NCBI GenBank assembly: GCA_913776675.1
Contig: CAJYRE010000397.1
Span: 1 to 6,080 of the forward strand
Direction: 5' to 3'
Length of the DNA stretch: 6,080 nt
Source of the DNA: Rhizobiaceae bacterium
GTDB taxonomy: Bacteria > Pseudomonadota > Alphaproteobacteria > Rhizobiales > Rhizobiaceae
The position numbers and the translations under genes are program-made. The notes under the pieces are model-generated. The model was not told the DNA's origin, ran no database searches, and saw only the letters and a list, made by a program, of their open reading frames with translations. Positions 1 to 4,237 of the stretch are shown here, one piece after another (within the stretch, counting starts at the first letter, position 1; every line of letters begins with the position of its first letter).

Positions 1-567
<567 letters not shown>

Positions 568-587
568 TAAGGCATCCGCCTTATTAC

Positions 588-609
588 TGAACCCCTATGG
601 TTCATTTTT
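588..609 (+). terminator. Weak intrinsic terminator after groEL (first of two)
   Basis: A 6-bp stem TGAACC / GGTTCA (588-593 and 599-604) closes a 5-base loop and is followed directly by TTTTT (605-609). The stem is short and only half G+C, so alone it would be a weak terminator. It lies 20 bases after the groEL stop and just before a much stronger hairpin. Confidence 0.5.
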
Positions 610-614
610 AGAGA

Positions 615-639
615 GGGCGGTCTTCGGACCGCCCTTTTT
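615..639 (+). terminator. Strong intrinsic terminator of groEL
   Basis: A perfect 8-bp G+C-rich stem GGGCGGTC / GACCGCCC (615-622 and 627-634) with a stable TTCG tetraloop is followed by TTTTT (635-639). This is a textbook Rho-independent terminator and ends the chaperonin transcript. Confidence 0.92.
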
Positions 640-730
640 ATATTTTCTTTATGGGCAAGACACACATTCTCAATCGAGAACTTATGTGGGTGGGCCTAGA
701 TTGGGGGCGTTCTCAACAGAGTGCGCAACA

Positions 731-898
731 ATGATATTCAGTGACCCTCATCTGTTCAGCATGGTTCCGGCTGATAGCCTTCACTCCCAGCATGTTGATC
801 AATCCTTTCATCGTCTGAGCAAAGCTGTTGATCGGCTTGTGGCTGGAGCTGTTGTGCTGGGCATCGTCAGCATTGTGCTGAGTGTCGTGCTGGGATGA
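731..898 (+). CDS. Small hypothetical protein with C-terminal membrane segment
   Basis: A 55-residue ORF that I do not recognise. Its N-terminal half is polar (LHSQHVDQSFHRLSKAVDR) and its last ~20 residues are strongly hydrophobic (from LVAGAVVLG to the end), so if real it would be a tail-anchored or single-pass inner-membrane peptide. The frame also allows a GTG start at 686 (70 residues). I prefer ATG 731 because a weak AGAG lies 9 bases upstream and because a 16-codon ORF at 684-734 ends in an ATGA overlap with it. It is the only plausible gene in the 427-base gap between groEL and the DapA-like gene; I see no convincing promoter there. A spurious ORF is a real possibility, since open minus-strand frames overlap it and no conserved motif supports it. 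Confidence 0.4.
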   Translation: MIFSDPHLFSMVPADSLHSQHVDQSFHRLSKAVDRLVAGAVVLGIVSIVLSVVLG

Positions 899-983
899 AT
901 GGTGATGGATGCACAATGGCGCTTGTTGGGCTTGGAGTCCCACAGGATGTCTATTGCATCATTCCGCCGCGTTCATTGAGATC

Positions 984-988
984 GGGAG
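984..988 (+). promoter_or_regulatory. Ribosome-binding site fixing the DapA-like start
   Basis: GGGAG lies 6 bases before ATG 995 but only 3 bases before the in-frame GTG at 992. The spacing favours ATG 995 as the start. Confidence 0.6.
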
Positions 989-994
989 TGTGTG

Positions 995-1912
995 ATGTTT
1001 CTGCCGCGTCCGTTGCCTGATGGCACTTACGTTGATTTGGTAACGCCTTTCCGCAATGGTGATGTTGATCTTGTCGGGCTGGGTGCCCTTGTTGAATGGC
1101 AAATTCAATCGGGTGTTTCCGGTCTTGTTGTCTGTGGCGAAAATGGCGAGACGGCCAACCTCACACGGGCAGAACGGATGCAGGTGATCCGCCGGGTCGT
1201 GGATGTTGCCAATGGCACGGTGCCGGTTCTGGTTGGCACGGGAACCAATTGCACCCAAACTACCGTTGACTTCACGCTTGAAGCAAAAGCGCTGGGTGCC
1301 ACAGCCGCTTATGTGGTGACGCCCTATTATAACAAGCCCGCGCAGGGCGGGATTTATCGTCATTTTCAGGCCGTTGCCGAGGCGGTAGACCTGCCGCTTG
1401 TGGTGGTTAATGCGCCGGCGCGATGCGCCGTTGATCTGCAAATGCCGCTGCTGGAGCGGCTGGCCTCACTCTCCTCGGTGATTGGTCTGGTGGATTGCAC
1501 GGGCGATGTGACGCGCCTTTCGCAAATTCCAGCCTCCTGTCACGCACGCCTGCGGCACTATTCCGGGCATGATCGCACGTCTCTGTCATTTCAGCTTGCC
1601 GGTGGCCAAGGCAGCTTTTCGCTGGCCGCCAATGTAGCACCGCGGCAGATGGTTTCCATGCACCATGCTTTTCGGGTTGGCCATTTTCCCGCGGCCCGCA
1701 CCTTTCAGGATAGGCTTGCTCCTCTTTTCTCAGCACTTGAGATGGAGCATCCCGTTGTGGCTGCCAAGCAGGCCCTGTCCATCCTGTTGGGCACAGCCCC
1801 GGATGTGCGCCTGCCACTCGTTCCACTCGATGAACCTGCCTGTGCTGTGTTGAAAGCGGCGCTTACGCTGCTGGGAGATCGGCACATGCGGCCATGGGCA
1901 AAAGCCAGTTAA
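995..1912 (+). CDS. DapA-family protein lacking the Schiff-base lysine
   Basis: This 305-residue protein has the length and full-length colinearity of the dihydrodipicolinate synthase / N-acetylneuraminate lyase TIM-barrel family, which normally condenses or releases pyruvate through a lysine Schiff base. Landmarks: DLVTPF (14-19), CGENGET (47-53) at the family GTTGE loop, GTGTN (81-85), VTPYYNKP (108-115) containing the conserved Tyr, NAPAR (139-143) with the carboxylate-binding Arg, and the C-terminal helical part with LPLVPLDE. Key residues are changed: the lysine of the GIKEATG motif is Val166 (GLVDCTG, 164-170), the tyrosine of YNVPSR is Val138, and the two Thr of GTTGE are Glu49 and Asn50. 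So it is unlikely to be the lysine-biosynthetic DapA, and I give no symbol. There is no frameshift or stop, arguing against a decayed pseudogene. It probably shares a transcript with the small gene 43 bases downstream. Family assignment is secure; the function is unknown. Confidence 0.9.
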   Translation: MFLPRPLPDGTYVDLVTPFRNGDVDLVGLGALVEWQIQSGVSGLVVCGENGETANLTRAERMQVIRRVVDVANGTVPVLVGTGTNCTQTTVDFTLEAKALGATAAYVVTPYYNKPAQGGIYRHFQAVAEAVDLPLVVVNAPARCAVDLQMPLLERLASLSSVIGLVDCTGDVTRLSQIPASCHARLRHYSGHDRTSLSFQLAGGQGSFSLAANVAPRQMVSMHHAFRVGHFPAARTFQDRLAPLFSALEMEHPVVAAKQALSILLGTAPDVRLPLVPLDEPACAVLKAALTLLGDRHMRPWAKAS

Positions 1913-1941
1913 ACAACAATCGTCAATAAACTGTCGTCAAT

Positions 1942-1946
1942 AGGAG
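1942..1946 (+). promoter_or_regulatory. Ribosome-binding site of the 86-residue gene
   Basis: AGGAG sits 9 bases before ATG 1956 in the short gap after the DapA-like gene. It supports real translation of the small downstream ORF and fixes its start. Confidence 0.65.
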
Positions 1947-1955
1947 TGTCGTGTC

Positions 1956-2216
1956 ATGAACAATGTTCTTGAAAAGCAATCGCGTTTTAAAAAGTCCACA
2001 CCCCGTTTCACCGTCGGGCGCGATCATCATGGTTGGTGGGTTGTGCATGACCGGTTTGGTCAGGTTGGTGGTCTGTTTGCCACCGAAGATGCCGCCCTTC
2101 ATTTTGCCGCTGTGGAATGCAATCATCACATGAATGAAATTTGCCGCGCACCGTCATCCATGATCATCGAACTGGGACGCTTTACCAGTGACGTATGGAA
2201 TGCGCCAGCCGCCTGA
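1956..2216 (+). CDS. Small conserved-looking hypothetical protein (86 aa)
   Basis: I cannot assign a function. The protein has a basic, polar N-terminus (residues 1-24), then a compact core GWWVVHDRFGQVGG (26-39) followed by LFATEDAALHFAAVE (40-54). This pattern suggests two beta strands joined by a turn and then a helix, broadly similar in layout to small DUF2188-like proteins. There is no signal peptide or membrane segment, so it is probably cytosolic. From memory, short proteins with a W-V-V-x-D-R-x-G-x-V-G-G core recur in Rhizobiaceae genomes, but that was not checked. It has a good ribosome-binding site, lies 43 bases after the DapA-like gene with no terminator between, and is probably co-transcribed with it. 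A 9-base direct repeat (TCGTCAATA at 1920-1928 and 1934-1942) fills part of the gap. The existence of the gene is well supported; its role is open. Confidence 0.75.
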   Translation: MNNVLEKQSRFKKSTPRFTVGRDHHGWWVVHDRFGQVGGLFATEDAALHFAAVECNHHMNEICRAPSSMIIELGRFTSDVWNAPAA

Positions 2217-2276
2217 AAAGGTTAATTCTTTCTTTCCCCCGCTTGCAGCTTTGTTATGAATCGGAAATGATTGGGG

Positions 2277-2305
2277 TGGCGCATTTCTTGCGCCATGCTG
2301 TTTTT
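2277..2305 (+). promoter_or_regulatory. Hairpin plus T-run in the leader of the DUF3311-mctP operon
   Basis: A perfect 7-bp stem TGGCGCA / TGCGCCA (2277-2283 and 2289-2295) with loop TTTCT is followed, after 5 bases, by TTTTT (2301-2305). It ends 23 bases before the DUF3311 start codon and lies within the 102-base gap after the 86-residue gene. It may be the terminator of the upstream gene pair, a leaky attenuator, or an mRNA structure near the ribosome-binding site. The 5-base spacer makes it a less than ideal terminator. I found no convincing promoter in the gap. Confidence 0.5.
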
Positions 2306-2307
2306 CG

Positions 2308-2311
2308 GGAG
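2308..2311 (+). promoter_or_regulatory. Ribosome-binding site fixing the DUF3311 start
   Basis: GGAG lies 7 bases before ATG 2319. This makes the upstream in-frame TTG at 2271 unnecessary and gives a protein that starts just before its first membrane helix, as usual for this family. Confidence 0.65.
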
Positions 2312-2318
2312 AGGGTTC

Positions 2319-2516
2319 ATGCAAAAACGCATTTGGACAGCAGCCTGCTGGCTGCTGGTGATTCCGTATCTGGGCCTGTTATGGGTTCCATTTTATAATA
2401 TTCGTGAGCCGTCGCTGTTCGGCTTTCCTTTTTTCTATTGGTATCAATTGCTTTGGGTGCCGCTGACCTCGCTCCTGATTTTCATTGCCTACAGGAGCAT
2501 GCGTCATGACGACTGA
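2319..2516 (+). CDS. DUF3311-type small membrane protein, symporter partner
   Basis: A 65-residue protein with two predicted membrane helices (about residues 6-24 and 37-57) joined by a short loop. It carries the family-like pattern P-Y-L-G-L-L-W-V-P-F-Y-N (16-27), then GFPFFYWYQ (35-43), and ends in a short basic/acidic tail. Proteins of this type (DUF3311) are typically encoded directly upstream of sodium:solute symporters. The arrangement resembles YhdT upstream of the pantothenate symporter PanF, although YhdT belongs to a different small family. Here the gene overlaps the permease start by 11 bases, which implies translational coupling and a fixed expression ratio. By inference it is an accessory or assembly subunit of the permease in the inner membrane; no biochemical role is known to me. 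The start is set by the GGAG motif at 2308-2311. Confidence 0.88.
   Translation: MQKRIWTAACWLLVIPYLGLLWVPFYNIREPSLFGFPFFYWYQLLWVPLTSLLIFIAYRSMRHDD
2493..2497 (+). promoter_or_regulatory. Ribosome-binding site fixing the mctP start
   Basis: AGGAG inside the end of the DUF3311 gene lies 8 bases before ATG 2506. It selects that ATG over an in-frame alternative 21 bases upstream (2485), which would precede this site. Confidence 0.75.
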
Positions 2517-3981
2517 TCTGAATGTCACAGCCTTTTCGGTTTTTGCCTTTTTCTTTGCTCTTGTGACCGTGATGGGCTTTGTGGCCTCGCGCTGGCGCAA
2601 GCCCGAAACCTTGGCCCATATTGATGAATGGGGTCTTGGTGGCCGTAAATTCGGCACATGGATCACCTGGTTTCTGGTGGGCGGCGATTTTTACACCGCC
2701 TATACCGTGATTGCCGTGCCGGCTTTGGTGTATGCCGTGGGGGCCTATGGTTTCTTCGCGCTGCCCTATACCATTATTGTCTATCCGTTTGTGTTTCTGG
2801 TCATGCCGGTGCTGTGGCGTCGCGCCAAGGAACATGGCTATGTGACGGCAGGCGATGTGGTGCATGGCCAATATGGCTCCCGCGCGCTCGAGTTGGTGGT
2901 GGCGCTGACCGGCGTGATTGCCACCATGCCCTATATTGCCCTGCAATTGGTGGGCATGGCAGCCGTGCTGAAAGCGCTCGGCCTGCATGGCGAAGTGCCG
3001 CTGATGGTCTCCTTCATCATTCTTGCACTCTATACCTATTCGGCGGGCCTGCGCGCACCAGCCTTGATTGCCTTCGTCAAGGACATCATGATTTATATCG
3101 TGGTGCTTGTGGCGGTGGCGGCTATCCCCATGAAGCTTGGCGGTTATGCCAATGTGTTTGCCAGTGCGGACGCGGCGTTTCAGGCCAAGGGGTCTGGCGG
3201 GCTGCTGCTGGGTGGCAATCAATATGTGGCCTATGCCACGCTGGCCCTTGGTTCGGCGCTGGCGGCCTTTATGTATCCGCACACGCTGACGGGTATTTTT
3301 GCTTCCAACGGCGGCAATACCATCCGCAAGAATGCCGTGCTGCTGCCAGCCTATACGCTGCTGCTCGGCCTTCTGGCTCTGCTTGGGTATATGGGCCATG
3401 CCGCAGGCATTAAACCCGCAACGCCGAATGACGTTGTGCCCATGCTGTTTCAGACCTTGTTCCCGGACTGGTTTGCGGGCTTTGCCTTTGCGGCCATTGC
3501 CATCGGGGCGCTGGTGCCTGCGGCGGTGATGAGCATTGGCGCTGCCAACCTGTTTACCCGCAATTTCTGGAAAGCCTATATCAACCCGGATGTTTCGCAT
3601 GCGGGTGAAGCGCAAGTGGCCAAAGTGACTTCGCTGGTGGTCAAGGTCGGGGCGCTGCTGGTCATCGTGTTTCTGCCCACGCAGTTTGCGCTTGATCTTC
3701 AGCTTTTGGGTGGCATATGGATTCTGCAAACCCTGCCTGCGCTGATTTTTGGCCTGTTTTCCAATTGGTTCCGGGCACCGGGCCTGTTGGCGGGCTGGCT
3801 GGTCGGCTTTGCGGGTGGCACATGGCTGGTGTGGCTGAATGGCTTGAAGCCGCTGCACACGCTCAGCCTCGGTGGTGCGCCCTTCACGATCTATACGGGC
3901 ATTCTGGCGCTTGTTGCCAATATTGTCGTGGCGGTGGTGGTGAATATGCTGGTGCCAGCCAAAACAACAGCCCGTGCGTGA
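2506..3981 (+). CDS. mctP: Monocarboxylate permease MctP, sodium:solute symporter family
   Basis: A 491-residue inner-membrane permease of the sodium:solute symporter (SSS) family with about 13 hydrophobic segments, the first at residues 8-28. Long stretches match what I recall of Rhizobium leguminosarum MctP, which takes up pyruvate, lactate and alanine. These include WGLGGRKFGTWITWFLVGG (42-60), DFYTAYT (61-67), TAGDVVHGQYGSR (114-126), ALYTYSAGLRAPALIAFVKD (174-193) and FMYPHTLTGIFASN (255-268). The segment AIAIGALVPAAVMSIGAANL (330-349) followed by FTRNFWK corresponds to the family's TM8 region that forms the sodium site in characterised SSS members. The start ATG 2506 has AGGAG 8 bases upstream and overlaps the DUF3311 gene by 11 bases. 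In R. leguminosarum expression depends on a two-component system (MctSR); no such genes are in this window. The substrate is inferred from similarity; the family is certain. Confidence 0.93.
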   Translation: MTTDLNVTAFSVFAFFFALVTVMGFVASRWRKPETLAHIDEWGLGGRKFGTWITWFLVGGDFYTAYTVIAVPALVYAVGAYGFFALPYTIIVYPFVFLVMPVLWRRAKEHGYVTAGDVVHGQYGSRALELVVALTGVIATMPYIALQLVGMAAVLKALGLHGEVPLMVSFIILALYTYSAGLRAPALIAFVKDIMIYIVVLVAVAAIPMKLGGYANVFASADAAFQAKGSGGLLLGGNQYVAYATLALGSALAAFMYPHTLTGIFASNGGNTIRKNAVLLPAYTLLLGLLALLGYMGHAAGIKPATPNDVVPMLFQTLFPDWFAGFAFAAIAIGALVPAAVMSIGAANLFTRNFWKAYINPDVSHAGEAQVAKVTSLVVKVGALLVIVFLPTQFALDLQLLGGIWILQTLPALIFGLFSNWFRAPGLLAGWLVGFAGGTWLVWLNGLKPLHTLSLGGAPFTIYTGILALVANIVVAVVVNMLVPAKTTARA

Positions 3982-3998
3982 GGTTGATCTGTGAAATT

Positions 3999-4029
3999 CA
4001 ACAAGGCGGTGCTGCCGCCTTGTTGTTTT
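3999..4029 (+). terminator. Strong intrinsic terminator after mctP
   Basis: A perfect 11-bp stem CAACAAGGCGG / CCGCCTTGTTG (3999-4009 and 4015-4025) with a 5-base loop TGCTG is followed by TTTT and a T/C-rich tract. It begins 17 bases after the mctP stop codon and ends the DUF3311-mctP transcript. Confidence 0.9.
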
Positions 4030-4069
4030 GCCTCTTTTCTTTCAAGGGGAAACCGCTTAAACAATCGCC

Positions 4070-4135
4070 ATGATGAGAAAAGTCCAGCTGACCCACTCTC
4101 TGCGAATTATTAGCCCGGCCTTCCATGCGCTCTAG
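4070..4135 (+). CDS. Possible ileS leader peptide with tandem Ile codons
   Basis: A 21-codon ORF (MMRKVQLTHSLRIISPAFHA then L and TAG) between the mctP terminator and ileS. It could also start at the second ATG (4073). Two adjacent isoleucine codons (ATT ATT, 4106-4111) stand two bases before the 5' arm of a long hairpin (4114-4155), and the TAG stop (4133-4135) is exactly the hairpin loop. An Ile-rich leader before isoleucyl-tRNA synthetase would fit ribosome-mediated attenuation, in which uncharged tRNA-Ile stalls the ribosome and keeps the hairpin from forming. Against this: the nearest purine-rich ribosome-binding-like sequence (AAGGGGA, around 4044-4050) is about 20 bases away, so translation would be poor or leaderless; the stop codon position is not classical; and a 21-codon ORF can arise by chance. 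Confidence 0.35.
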   Translation: MMRKVQLTHSLRIISPAFHAL

Positions 4136-4160
4136 GAGCGGCAGGAGGGTCCGGGTTTTT
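4114..4160 (+). promoter_or_regulatory. Long hairpin plus T-run upstream of ileS (attenuator or terminator)
   Basis: The 5' arm 4114-4132 and 3' arm 4136-4155 pair over 18 bp: CCCGG with CCGGG, CCTTCC with GGAGGG (one G-T pair), TG with CA, and CGCTC with GAGCG. Three single-base bulges (A4125, G4141, T4150) interrupt the stem around a TAG loop. TTTTT follows at 4156-4160. A further small stem-loop (GGCGTAT / ATGCGCC, 4161-4167 and 4172-4178, one G-T pair) comes straight after. The element has the form of an intrinsic terminator but lies 77 bases upstream of ileS and 84 bases after an already strong mctP terminator, so a regulatory role on ileS is possible. I see no clear promoter between 4030 and 4237. 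Confidence 0.65.
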
Positions 4161-4237
4161 GGCGTATTTTTATGCGCCCCGTCACCGACTTCATCCAATT
4201 CAGGCGCAACTCTGCCGCCTTCATCTATGGCACAATC

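Noticed and set aside
1920..1942. A 9-base direct repeat TCGTCAATA, 14 bases apart.
   Set aside because: Only two short copies in an A/T-rich gap, with no target-site or operator context; probably a local duplication.
2217..2280. A sigma-54 or sigma-70 promoter before the DUF3311 gene around CTTGCA (2242-2247).
   Set aside because: No GG at the required -24 spacing for sigma-54, and no -10 box at a 16-18 base spacing for sigma-70.
2195..2398. A 67-codon + strand frame (ATG at 2267) overlapping the DUF3311 gene.
   Set aside because: It overlaps most of a gene with a good ribosome-binding site and family-like sequence; its own product shows no feature of a real protein.
2482..3858. A 458-codon open frame on the minus strand opposite mctP.
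   Set aside because: Its translation is rich in His, Gln and Arg with no motif, and it lies wholly antisense to a clear membrane permease; it is a by-product of that gene's codon use.
4030..4237. A T-box riboswitch before ileS.
   Set aside because: The conserved T-box sequence (AGGGTGG followed by ACCGCG) is absent, and T-boxes are not expected in alphaproteobacteria.
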